Assembly: GCA_030674185.1 (NCBI GenBank)
Contig: CM060314.1
Span: forward strand, 20,694,587 to 20,758,586
Length of the DNA: 64,000 nucleotides
From: Monoplex corrugatus
Taxonomy: Eukaryota; Mollusca; Gastropoda; Littorinimorpha; Ranellidae
Direction: 5' to 3'
In this document: in pieces, positions 45,441-58,300 of the stretch
Numbering within the stretch: position 1 is the first letter of the stretch
Layout of the letters: every line of letters begins with the position of its first letter
Notes under the pieces: generated by a model
Told to the model about the DNA's origin: nothing
The model's database searches: none
Seen by the model: the letters and a program-made list of their open reading frames with translations, nothing else
Position numbers and translations under genes: made by a program

Positions 45441-46345
45441 CATTCATGAAAAGTACAAATTTTAGCTTGAACAGAAACAACAACGATGACGACAACAACA
45501 GCAACGATGACAACAACAACTACATTTCTCAATAATCCTTGTTAAAGTATTTGGAATTGTTTTAATTAAGGTCATAGACAACTGTGAATGTGGAATGTTA
45601 TTTACAATTATCGCTTTCCCCCTTTATATTTTAAACACTTTCAAAAGACTTCTTTTCTTTCCATGCAAGATAATGCATAAACAAGGGTTGAACAAACAAC
45701 TCAACAAAACAGCAGAGATGTTCTGTTGCTCTTTTCTTCCTAAATTGTGTGTTTTTGTGTCTTTACTGCCTTCTGTATATGTTTGACAAAAACCACTTGA
45801 CCGAAAATTTACGCCACTTTTTTTGTGAATTAGATACGTGTTCTCATTTTCTGTTCGTAAACTTCTGGTTTGAACAAAGAAAACTGAAACAAATATTATT
45901 ATAACATTATTTTGATTGTACTTGTAGCAGTTGTGATATGCTGATGGCACTAGAAGTAACAGGAAATGTTTTTTCTGTAATTGTTGCTCTTCGAAGTTGA
46001 TTCTTCAAATGGCAATAGACACACAAAGCTCTTTTTCCTACATGGTTACGGCCAAATAATATAAGAACAAATAATCTGGATTTTGTCATTTAGTGTCCAA
46101 AAAAATGAAATGCAGCGTACCACAAAACAAAGGAGAAGCTAAAAAATAAAACGAGAAAAGGCTACCTTGGCCTATCTAATGACAGTATGAAATGAATACA
46201 AACAGCCTTCACCTTGTTCGACATTTTGACCTGGTCTTCAGTAACATAGTGACATTATGATTATCTTTACCTTAGCTATCACCAACAATAGAATAAAATG
46301 TTTGACTTATCAGTTGACTTGAGAAAGTAGTTTAAGCAGCTATCT
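45441..46345. other. Intronic DNA, no recognised feature
   Basis: Part of the transporter's last intron. Only short ACG/AAC simple repeats (45475-45520). Confidence 0.4.
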
Positions 46346-47741
<1,396 letters not shown>

Positions 47742-47762
47742 TTGGCGCTGCGAGCAGGGTGG
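47742..47762 (+). promoter_or_regulatory. Primer-binding-site region
   Basis: 'ATTGGCGCTGCGAGCAGGG' immediately follows the 5' LTR, where Gypsy elements place the tRNA primer site. I cannot assign the tRNA by eye. Confidence 0.65.
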
Positions 47763-47851
47763 GACTGCGACCATCCAGAAAGAGAAGAGGAGACCAGCCT
47801 GTCAGGAAGATCCACAGCAGCACTAGGAACCATAATAAGAAATAGAGCAAG

Positions 47852-48832
47852 ATGTCTGATGAGGAGAGACCCAACCGTGACCAGACCCTGCACACCCTCC
47901 GACCCCACAAACTCCCCAAGTTCTCTGGAGAAGAGGATGCTGAAAGCTTCATTCGTGAAGCAAAACTTCTACTCACGCTACAACCCATGGCCGACCACGT
48001 TGCAGCTGGCTGGCTTCTGAGCGCCCTAGAAGGCCGGGCACGCCAACAAGTCCTGTCCCTAGAGGCTGAAGAGGTTAACACACCAAGGAAGATCTTCACC
48101 GTCATCGAACAGCACTGGGGAGAACAGAGGGACTCCATCACGCTCGTCGGGGCCTTCGTCAAGCGGCAACAAGGCCTCACCGAAACAGTGGGAGAGTATG
48201 CTGCAGCCATACGACTCCTGTTCTCGAAGATGAACACGGCCACTACCAGCGGACTGCCAGACGCTGTACTACGGGACACCTTTGTTAATGGACTGATTCC
48301 TGCCTCTCTTAGAAGAGACATGAAACGCTACGTCAGGGAAAAAGCTGACTCCACTTTCATGGACGCCACTATAGAGGCACAACGGTGGATGAGGGAGGAC
48401 AGCAGCCTGGACGCCACAGCCCAACAGACTACCGCCACAGACGCTAGCACCCTCCATCGCCTGGAAGAGCACATCACCGCCCTCACTATAGAGACAGTGA
48501 CCTTAAAACAACAGCTTCAGGACCAGCGCACCACTGCATCTGTGTCCGTTATCCAGGCACGCCAGAACGACCCAGAGCCACTACGCCAGAGACCCCCTGT
48601 AGCCAGATCAATGAACCAGGGTCAACGCGATATCGTATGCTGGTGGTGCCAACGCCGGGGACACAAAGAAGCCGACTGCAGAGCAAAACGGCGATATCAA
48701 CAGAACTCCACCAGTCGACAGCAACCCCAGATAAATACCAGACAGCAGCAGCAACAGCAGCATAAGGGCAGCACCTGGCACCAACAACGGATGGGCAACA
48801 CCTGGCAGACATCTCAGCAGCAGGGAAACTAG
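47852..48832 (+). CDS. Gypsy Gag
   Basis: 326 residues, ATG 'MSDEERPNRDQTLHTL'. The capsid-like region has 'LPKFSGEEDAESFIREA' and 'WLLSALEGRARQQVLSL' (Retrotrans_gag-type). A zinc knuckle 'CWWCQRRGHKEADC' fits CX2CX4HX4C at about residues 268-281, followed by a Gln-rich tail. It assembles the particle and binds the genomic RNA. The protease frame is +1 relative to it and is open across the gag stop. Confidence 0.93.
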   Translation: MSDEERPNRDQTLHTLRPHKLPKFSGEEDAESFIREAKLLLTLQPMADHVAAGWLLSALEGRARQQVLSLEAEEVNTPRKIFTVIEQHWGEQRDSITLVGAFVKRQQGLTETVGEYAAAIRLLFSKMNTATTSGLPDAVLRDTFVNGLIPASLRRDMKRYVREKADSTFMDATIEAQRWMREDSSLDATAQQTTATDASTLHRLEEHITALTIETVTLKQQLQDQRTTASVSVIQARQNDPEPLRQRPPVARSMNQGQRDIVCWWCQRRGHKEADCRAKRRYQQNSTSRQQPQINTRQQQQQQHKGSTWHQQRMGNTWQTSQQQGN

Positions 48833-49307
48833 AAACCCCCATTGCCACCACCAATGGCCAGGCAACGGGGGCAGGAAAAACACCAATTTGGTTGGACGGT
48901 GTCCTACAGCCAACATCACCATCCACGGGAAACAAGTGATGGCCCTCATCGACACAGGCAGTGAAGTCACCACTGTCACAGATACATGGGCAGCTGAGCA
49001 CCTGAGAGACCTGAGACGGGAAGACTGTCACGTCAAACTGCGTGCGGTGAATGGGGCTGAGGTGCCCTATTCAGGAATCTTCATCGTCAACATCACGGTC
49101 TTCAACACCCTATGCCCCAACGTCCCCGACCTGGTGGTCAAGGAACCCTCGGAGCCATTCATGCAGGACCGCAAAAAGCGACTGCCTGTTCTTCTGGGAA
49201 TGAACGTCCTTGGCCCCTGCTTCCCCGAGTCTTCTCCTGAGATGCCCGCTGCCTGCAGGCTGTTGCCCAGGAAGTCAGAAGAAAGACAACACCTACCAAA
49301 GGTATAG
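48815..49307 (+). CDS. Gypsy protease region
   Basis: Open in the +1 frame across the end of gag. It contains 'GRCPTANITIHGKQVMALID' with the aspartic protease site 'LIDTGSEVTTV' and the flap/end motif 'LPVLLGMNVLG'. Stop at 49307, after which a gap of about 100 bp and a different frame lead to RT. No ATG is needed if it is made by frameshifting from gag; the slip site is not evident. Start position is approximate. Confidence 0.8.
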
Positions 49308-49402
49308 CCCGCACCACAACCCGCCACTGTATTCCTGCCTACTCCATAGCCTCCATCAAAATAACTAGTCCGCGTTCATCCTCCCATCTTCTAGCATCAC
49401 CC

Positions 49403-52400
49403 TTGTCAAAACCCCTTCCAGGTGGCCTGATGGTGATTCCAACACTGGTCAACAGAGATGCAACATCACGTTTCTTGAGGATTGCCAACCTTTCCCCAGA
49501 AGATCGATTCCTGCCTGCACGATCCCCTGTCGCCAGCTTGGAAACAGTTGAGGCAGTAGAAGATCAGCATGGACCCCAAATCACCTTGGAATCAATGAAC
49601 TCGTCATCTCGGCACAAAGGTCAGAACCAACATCGTCATCAGCTAAGGTCCCTTGCCCACACTTTGATGGAACAACCAGCCAACAACTACAACTACAGGA
49701 GCTGCTGTCTAGAAAATCATAGGCCTTCATGACAACGGACGATGACCTAGGATACACAGATGCTGTCTTTCATCGCCTAAAGACGGTGAACGATGTACCA
49801 GTTGCCCAGCCTTACCGTCGCATTCCACCCCACCAGTTTCAAGAAGTCCAAGACCACATCAAAGAGCTACTGGGGCGTGGAATTATCACAGAGAGCCACA
49901 GTCCTTACGCAGCACCAGTAGTCATCGTCCGAAAGAAAGATGGAAGCATCCGCCTCTGCGTAGACTACAGACGCCTCAATGCCAAGACAGTGGGAGATGC
50001 CTTTCCACTACCCAGAATTCATGAGTCCTTTGACGCCCTGGTTGGAGCCCAGTATTTCTCCACCTGGACCTGGCTTCAGGCTTTCACCAGATAGCCATGC
50101 ACCCTGATGACCAGCACAAAACGGCCTTCACTACTCCAATAGGCTTGTTTGAGTACACCAGGATGCCCATGGGCCTCTCCACTGCCCCTGCCACGTTCCA
50201 AAGGCTGATGCAAACCACAATGTCTGATTTCATGTTCCAGTTCCTTCTGGTATACTTAGACGACTTGCTGGTATACTCGAAGACATTTGAAGAGCACCTC
50301 AGACATTTGGACCATCTGCTGCAGAGGATCATTGACACAGGCCTGAAGCTCCGCATCGACAAATGCCAATTTCTCCGGCGCCAGGTCAACTACCTGGGGG
50401 CACACAATCTCCGCTGAAGGCGTAAGCTGTGAGGCTGGCAAAATCGAAGCTGTCAAAGAGTGGCCAGTCCCAAAGTCCACATCAGAATTGCGCAGCTTCT
50501 TGGGCTTCGCCAGCTACTACGGCGATTCATCCAAAACTTTGCAAGGATAGCAGGACCCCTACATGACCTAGTGACCAAGACAAACAGCAAGCAGAAGAAG
50601 ACAGTCAACATCGTTGGGATGTGGAACCAAAACCATCAGACAGCATTCGACAAACTGAAGACTTCCCTGACATCCACACCTGTCCTGGGCTTTGCTGATT
50701 TCACTAAGCCATTCATCTTGGAGACAGATGCCAGTCACGAAGGTCTTGGAGCCATTCTCTCCCAAGACCAAAGCGGGCAGCGCAAAGTCCTTGCCTACGC
50801 AAGTCGGCGACTACGCCCAACTGAGAAGAACCAGGCCAACTACTCGAGCATGAAGCTAGAGTTTCTAGCAATGAAGTGGGCCATCACCGAGAAATTCAGA
50901 GACTACCTTATCGGCTCCCAGTTCGTGGTCCTCACTGACAACAACCCCTTGGTTCACTTCCGCACTGCACCCATCGGAGCACTAGAGCAGAGATGGGCCG
51001 CCCAGCTGGCCCAGTTCCATTTTGATGTCCAGTACAGACCAGGCAGAACGAACCCAGCAGACGCCCTCTCCAGACTTCCTTCAGACGCATTAGTACCTTT
51101 AGTCTCCATAGCTGTGCCCCCACAACTTGCCATGGCACAAGAGGCCTTCTGCCAGAGACAGTCCTTGACAGATCCAGACCCGACAACTTCCTTGGAACTC
51201 CGTCCCCAATCCCAATCTGACCCTTCCTCTGCTCCCAAACCTTTGCCAGAACTTCTCCAGCTTCAGAAGCAAGACCCTGTCATTGGTCCTGTCCTGAACC
51301 ACTGGCCAACAAAACCTCCAGTGAGATGCAGCCACGAGTCAAAGGCCCTATGCCAGCAGTATCCCAGACTCTATGTCAAAGATGGTGTCCTGTATCGTCG
51401 CATCCAAGACCAGCTACTCGGGACTCTTGAACAGCTAGTACTGCCAGCACCCTGAAACCGGATGTCCTGGCCTCTCTCCATGACCAGATGGGCCATCAGG
51501 GAGTTGACCGGACACTTGGTCTGCTGCGATCAAGGTTCTACTGGCCAGGCATGCACCGTGATGTGAAGTCCTACATCGAGTCCTGTGAACGATGCACTCT
51601 GGGGCGACAACAAACAGTCAATCACTACCTCTGGTCATCTCCTAGCCTCACGCCCACTCGAAGTTCTAGCCATCGATTTCACAAAATTGGACCCAGCCAG
51701 TGATGGTAGGGAAAATGTCCTGGTCATGACAGACATTTTTACCAAGTTCACACAGGCTGTGCCTACAAGGAACCAGGAAGCGGTGACTGTTGCCAAAATC
51801 TTGGTACACGAGTGGTTCCAGCGCTACGGAGTTCCGGAAAGAATCCACAGCGACCAGGGCAGAGACTTTGAATCACGCCTCATCAAGGAACTGTGCATGG
51901 TGTATGGCATCAAGAAGTCTCACACAACGCCATACCATCCCCAAGGAAATGGACAATGTGAGCGGTTCAACCGTTCTCCTGCGTACGCTGCCCCCAGAAG
52001 AGAAGTCCAGATGGCCTGTGCATCTACCAGAACTTGTACAGGCGTACAACAACACGCCACATGCCTCTACAGGTTTTGCTCCACACTTCTTGCTGTTTGG
52101 TCAACAACCAAGGCTTCCAGTCGACGACCTCCTTGGATGCCCGACCACAGCTGTCACAGGGACTGTTGACTGGGTCCGACAGCACCGCCTCCGCCTCCAA
52201 GAGTCACACAAGAAGGCCTACAACCAGCTGAAGCAGTCAGCCAAGAAGAGGGATATGGCTGTGGGCAAGAAAGCATCCGACCACACCTTACACGTGGGCG
52301 ACCATGTCTACCTTCGCAACCGTGTCTTGGGTCGCAACAAGATCCAGGACCTCTGGAAACCAGACCTACACCAGGTGACGTCACGACCCTTTGGTGACCT

Positions 52401-52755
52401 GCACGTCTACATGGTCCAGCCCTTGGCAGGTGGTCCAGAACGAGCAGTCCACCGCAAGGACATCCTGCCAGCAACCAGCCCCTTAGCCCTAGAGGACGAT
52501 CTACAACCAGAATCACCAACATCACCACCTACCTCCGATTCCGAGTCAGACAGTGACGACGAACTAATTGTTCAGGTGGTTCCACCCCCAAAGCGGACAG
52601 CTCCCCCAGCATCAATGCCTGTAGTGTCTGACCCTGACCTCACGACTTCACAAAGGCCTGTCAGCGAACCACCTCCGGTGCCAACCCCGAGACGCTCCCT
52701 GCGCCTGGCATCCAGACCAAGGCAAAGCTATTCACTTAGAACTGTGATTGTCTGA
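49403..52755 (+). pseudogene. Gypsy Pol (RT, RNase H, integrase), multiple frameshifts
   Basis: Segments in order. 49403-49732: linker. 49729-50094: RT start, 'YRRIPPHQFQEVQDHIKELL' and 'VDYRRLNAKTVGDAFPLP'. 50097-50417: 'PMGLSTAPATFQRLM' and 'LVYLDDLLVYS' (catalytic YLDD). 50460-51455: RNase H with 'LETDASHEGLGAILSQ', 'KLEFLAMKWA' and 'LTDNNPL'. 51488-52169: integrase with an HHCC finger and 'IDFTKLDP' (D), '[10 protein letters not shown]' (D), '[11 protein letters not shown]' (E). 51790-52755: '[20 protein letters not shown]', a GPY-like module 'LHVGDHVYLRNRVLGRNKIQ', and a Pro/Ser tail. Single-base gains or losses occur near 50072, 50397, 50518, 51448, 51610 and 51980. The RT catalytic motif A is interrupted ('TWTWLQAF'). 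Confidence 0.92.
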
Positions 52756-53818
52756 GCGTGCCTGCAGTGATTCCAAATGACACCTCGTGATGATCGAGAA
52801 ACTGCGGATGTGATTACATGACTGTGTTGTGCAACGATTTCGAATCACTGTGATGATACAAGAACAGTTCGCGTTCATGGCATGCAGTACTTGGACGGTA
52901 TGTGCACAAACTTTTGTCTTTTTTTCAGAGACCAGAGAACATTTTTCCACGTTGTCTAGAAAGTTACACAAATTGTTTTTCTAGAAATCCAGAGTAACTG
53001 TCAGTATTCGCATTTTGTAATGACGTTGAAACATTATTTGAGCGCACTATTTTCTAATATGTATGTGTAGATTATTTGCTAATGTGTGTTGTAAACCCAA
53101 GGCAAAGACAAGAGCCAGTGACTGGTTCATTGGATGTAGATGGATCTATTGATTGTAGACGAGCCCTGTTTATACAACAAACCTCTATTATCAATGAGAG
53201 ATTCACTCGGATTTCTGTTTCTGAGTGTTATGTTCAAATAACACTCCCCATGAGTCATATCACCTCTTTGGTAGATCATGACGTTTTGAGTATATTATCT
53301 GGTAAAGACCAGCTTAAGGTTCTGACTCTGAGGATTTGTGTTTAAATAACGTTCCTCACTAGTCTGCCGCCTTTTCTCTTTTGACTGATCATGGTGTCTG
53401 CATAGGATCAGTTGATATTTCTTGTCTTGGAGGACCTTGTTCAAATAACATTCCTCCCAAGTCATCTGGCAAGTCGCCACCTTCTATTTTGGCCATTGCT
53501 TTGTGTGGCTGATGTATTTGTTTTTTCAAAAGATCAATTTCATTGGGTTTTGTCTCAGAGGATTCTGTTTATATATCACTCCTTATGGGTCATCTGGTAA
53601 TGTGCCACCTTTTGCATTGATCATGTTTATGTGTATTGTTATGCGTGGCCCATTGAAAAGCCACCTTGTGTAGCCTTGTATAATATAGTCATGTTTTCAT
53701 CTTGTGTAACCTCGTGTAATCTAGTCACATATATTTTACCTGCAAGGATGCTTGTTGTGACAGTGTAAGATTGGTTAATCTAGTCATGTATGTTTTACCA
53801 GCGAGGACGCTGGATGTG
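52756..53818 (+). other. Gypsy 3' non-coding interval with about 110-bp degenerate repeats
   Basis: No envelope frame. From about 53160 to 53610, four decayed units share 'GTTCAAATAACATTCCTC', '.AGTCATCTGGCAAG' and 'GATCATG', spaced about 100-130 bp apart. Around 53680-53800, 'TAATCTAGTCATGTATGTTT'-like strings repeat. Confidence 0.65.
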
Positions 53819-53835
53819 AAAGAGGACGGGGGAGA
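53819..53835 (+). promoter_or_regulatory. Polypurine tract
   Basis: 'AAAGAGGACGGGGGAGA' directly before the 3' LTR, the expected plus-strand primer site. Confidence 0.85.
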
Positions 53836-55123
53836 TGTAGCCGTGCACGCCCAACGGCGTGCAGACGTCTTTTCTCCTCAAACGATTTTGAGTACAGTTA
53901 ACTCCCTTGGTTCAGCGATTCTCAAAAATATTAGGAAATTCTATTATTTAAACCCTTAAAAGTTAAGAAATGAATAACTTGTGCACTCTAATTCAGCAGA
54001 AAAGTATGTATTTCTTGTAGGAAATGTCCTCGAGGCGAAGTTTCCCCCCCTCGTTTGCCTGAAATCAATAATTTTGTTGTCCGATCGTTCGGTACTATTC
54101 AAATTTCCGACCAATGAGCCGTGATGATGATCGGAAATTTGTATAATAATGAAATAAATTGTGGAAATTTTAAGATCGCGATTAGAATGTTGGTATTCTA
54201 ATCTTTCATTTGGACCACATCACACCTTTAATCATTAGATATTAAGCTTGCATTAAAGAAAGTTCAGGCCAAGTCAAAGTGTGACAAACCGCCAAAATGA
54301 CCACCATCTTGCCGGGATGTAGAATCGAATTCTTAATATTTAAAATCTGACCTAGAATACATAATTACATTTACCTTTTTGCTCCTTTTATAAACAGAAA
54401 TGATATTGCAATGAAATATTGCTAAGCAGTAAAGTATTAGAAGAGATCTTGGCATTCCGTATTGTGGTCGAACTATGCGTGTCCAAATTAGGATCATTTG
54501 TGTTTTCTATTGCCTGTTCACCGATCTATTTCTGCACCGAGAGATTGATTTATCTATTCAAAGTATGTCCACATAAACTTATCGATCATCGTGTATTCAC
54601 TCATTTGTTTGATATTTTTCATGGACTAATATTGATTGATTAAATACGTAAAAATACGGCTAAAATCCCTTTCAGCAGAGTGTAAACATTGACTTAAATC
54701 ACTTATAGTTTCGATCTGTGTGAATGTTGTGCAAAATGATGTAGAATACAACAATCCGTATGCTGTGTAGAATTTTCTGATATATAATATGTTGGTATTT
54801 GTTATGTGGACCGCAAGATAAGCACCGCTAAGCTTGCTCGAAGAAACACAAATCTGGCCCCTAAGGGTTTCCAGAGAGTCGTTTTGCCTGCGGGCTCGCG
54901 GTGCGGTCAATGCGGTTCACATACGGAGTATATAAGCGGATGAGTGCGAGTGCCATGTATGCCTTTCTCCTCTGGTCTGGTCTTGAACGGTTGGGTCAGA
55001 ATAAAGAGAGAAACACCATCTCTGTCTTCCCTGGGTCTTCTTCATCAGGCTGCATTACCATCTGCGCTCCTCTGCTCTTCTGCCTCCTGTCTTCACCTTC
55101 ACCCTTACCACCACACCATCACA
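53836..55123 (+). repeat. 3' LTR
   Basis: Starts TGTAGCCG, ends CATCACA, about 1,288 bp; near-identical to 46453-47741. Includes 'GGAGTATATAAGCG' at about 54925. Confidence 0.93.
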
Positions 55124-55164
<41 letters not shown>

Positions 55165-55171
55165 ATATATA

Positions 55172-55235
<64 letters not shown>

Positions 55236-55304
55236 AAATATATGTACATAATATATATATATATATATACATGTATATATATAACATACACGTATACGAG
55301 TATA
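55124..55304. repeat. (TA)n and (GT)n microsatellites between Gypsy and LINE
   Basis: TA, then about 30 GT units (55173-55232), then more TA. Confidence 0.96.
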
Positions 55305-58300
55305 TATATCATCATAGGCGTCCTTCAGTCTCGGAAGACTGGAGTTGCGCTCTGGGTGTTTATTCTGGTGCAGCGCCGGGTGTGGCTGGCCAGTCCGACG
55401 CGGGAATGACAGTCCCTGTGGCAGAGGGCACAGATGAAGTCTGACGCTGGTCTGTCTGCCTGGGCTGCAGCCTTTCTTCTCCTTTTCTCTTTTCCTCGTG
55501 CCGCTGAGCAAGTGTCTCTTCGAACTTGGAGAGACCTTTCTGCACAGTCTGTCTCCAGGCTGACCGTTCGAGGGCTGTTGCTTCCCAGTTGTCTTTGTCG
55601 ATATTCAAGGCTTTTAGGTCCCTCTTGCACACGTCTTTGAATCGCAGCTGTGGTCTGCCTGTGGGACGTTTTCCCTGCACCAGTTTTCCGTAGAGGAGGT
55701 CTTTGGGGATCCGTCCGTCGTCCATGCGCACGGCATGGCCAAGCCAGCGCATGCGTCTCTGTTTCAGCAGCGTGTACATGCTGGTGCAGCCAGCTCTTTC
55801 CATGACAGTGTTGTTCGGGACCTTGTCCTGCCAAGTGATGTTTAGAATGCGTCGGAGGCTACGCATGTGAAAAGCATTGAGCTTTTGCTCTTGTCGGGCA
55901 CGCAAAGTCCAGGACTCGCTGCCATACAGGAGGGTGCTCACGACGCAGGCTCTGTAGATCTGGATTTTTGTGTGCTCAGTCAGCTTGCTGTTGTTCCATG
56001 CTTTCTTTGTCAGTCTGGCCATGGTGGTAGCTGCCTTGCCGATGCGCCTGTTGAGCTCTATGTCAAGTGAGAGGGTGTCTGAGATTGTTGAGCCCAGATA
56101 AACAAAGTCATGGACGACATCCAGTTCATGGTCATTGATGCTGATGGCTGGGGGAGAGTCAACATCCTGTCCCATGACCTGTGTTTTCTTCAAGCTTATG
56201 GTAAGCCCGAAGTTTTGGCAGGCATCGCTGAAGCGAGTCATGAGCTGCTGTAGGTCCTCAGCTGAGTGGGCGGTTACTGCCGCGTCGTCTGCAAAGATGA
56301 AGTCACGCAGGCACCTCAGCTGGACTTTGGTCTTGGCTCTTAGTCTGGAGAGGTTGAAGAGCTTACCGTCTGTCCTGGTTCGGAGGTATATGCCTTCAGC
56401 TGCAGGATCGAATGCGTGTTTCAGCATCACAGCAAAGAAGATCCCAAACAGGGTGGGAGCCAGGACGCAACCCTGTTTCACTCCGCTCCGTATGTTGAAG
56501 GCAGCTGATGTTGAGCCGTCAAAGACGACGGTGCCTTTCATGTCTTCGTGGAAGGATCTGATGATGCTGAGAAGTTTGGGTGGACATCCAATTTGGGGAA
56601 GGATTTTGAAGAGTCCATCCCTACTGACCAGATCGAAGGCCTTTGTGAGGTCTATGAAGGCAACGAAGAGTGGCTGCCTTTGCTCCCTGCATTTCTCCTG
56701 AAGTTGTTTGAGGGAGAAGATCATGTCTATAGTGGATCTGTTGGCACGGAACCCGCACTGCGATTCAGGGTAGACTTGCTCTGCGAGTACCTGGAGCCTC
56801 TTCAGTACTACTCGTGCGAAGACTTTCCCAACGATATTGAGGAGGGATTTGCCGCGATAATTATTGCAATCGCTTCTGTCACCTTTGTTTTTGTACAGTG
56901 TGACGACGTTAGCATCCCTCATGTCTTGTGGTACTTCGCCTTCACTCCAACAGAGGCAGAGGATTTCATGCAACTCGGTGATGAGTGTCTCTTTGCAGCA
57001 CTTCAGTACTTCGGCGGGAATACCGTCTTTCCCTGGTGCCTTGCCAGAGGCAAGAGAGTCCAGGGCTTCGCTGAGCTCATCTATGGTTGGTTCTCTGTCA
57101 AGCTCTTCCAGCTCTGGTAGGCACTCTATGGCATTCAGGGCGTCTTCTGAGACTACAGTTTCCCTTGCATATAGCTCAGTGTAGTGTTCTACCCAGCGCT
57201 CCATCTGTTGTTCTCTGTCTTGAATCACCTCCCCTGTAGCTGATTTCAAAGAGGCAGTTTTCTTTTGCGTTGGGCCCAATGCCTGCTTGATGCCTTCATA
57301 CATCGCCTTGATGTTGCCTGTGTCAGCCGCAGTCTGAATCTGGGAGCAAAGCTGAAGCCAATAGCCATTGGCGCATTGTCTGGCACACTGCTGGACTTTG
57401 CTGCGAGCAGCGCGGAGAACCTGGAGGTTCTGCTCACTGGGATTGCTTTTGTATGCTGTCAAGGCGTTTCTCTTGGCCTCGATGACTGGTGTCATTTCTT
57501 CTGAGTGGGCTTCGAACCAATCAGCTGACTTGCTGGTCTTTTTGCCAAATGTAGACATGGCGGCATTGTAGACAGCATCTCTGAAGTGTTCCCATCGGTC
57601 TTGGGCATTTGCAGTGGGTGGGCCAGGGAGAGAATCCTCCAACACACGCGCAAACTCCTCCACTTTTCTTTGATCGCGTGTTTTGCTGGTGTCAATGCGA
57701 GGTCGGCCCTCCTTTCTCGTACGGTGCAGTCTCTTCGCGCGGAGCTTCACATTGCTGCACACCAAAGAGTGGTCAGTGTCACAATCGGCGCTCTGGTAGC
57801 TGCGAGTGATCTTGATGCTGGAAAGGTTGACACGTCTGGTGAGGATCAGGTCGAGCTGGTGCCAGTGTTTGGATCGCGGGTGTCTCCAGGAGACTCGATG
57901 CTGAGGCTTCGTGTTGAAGAAGGTGTTACTGACGCACAACCCATAATGACAACAGAGCTCTAGCAGGCGCTGGCCATTCTCGTTCATTTTCCCAGTGCCG
58001 AACTGACCCAAGCAGGTGGGCCAGGAATTGTAATCGACACCCACTCTGGCGTTGAAATCGCCGGCGATGAACAGTAGTTCTCTGTCAGGAATTCTCCTTA
58101 TAGCAGCACTGAGGTCGTCATAAAACTTGTCTTTTGCTTCTGCTGTGGATGCCAAAGTTGGTGCGTAGGCACTGATTAGACTGACTGGTCCTGAGGATGT
58201 TTGGAGTCGGAGAGACAGGATTCGCTCTGTTCCTTCTGCTAGTGGGGTTATGGATCCCAATAATCTGTTTCTAACTGCGAATCCCACGCCGTGTTCTCTG

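Noticed and set aside
55434..57963. Plus-strand frames of up to 190 codons over the RTE-type LINE
   Set aside because: Antisense shadows of the endonuclease-RT ORF.
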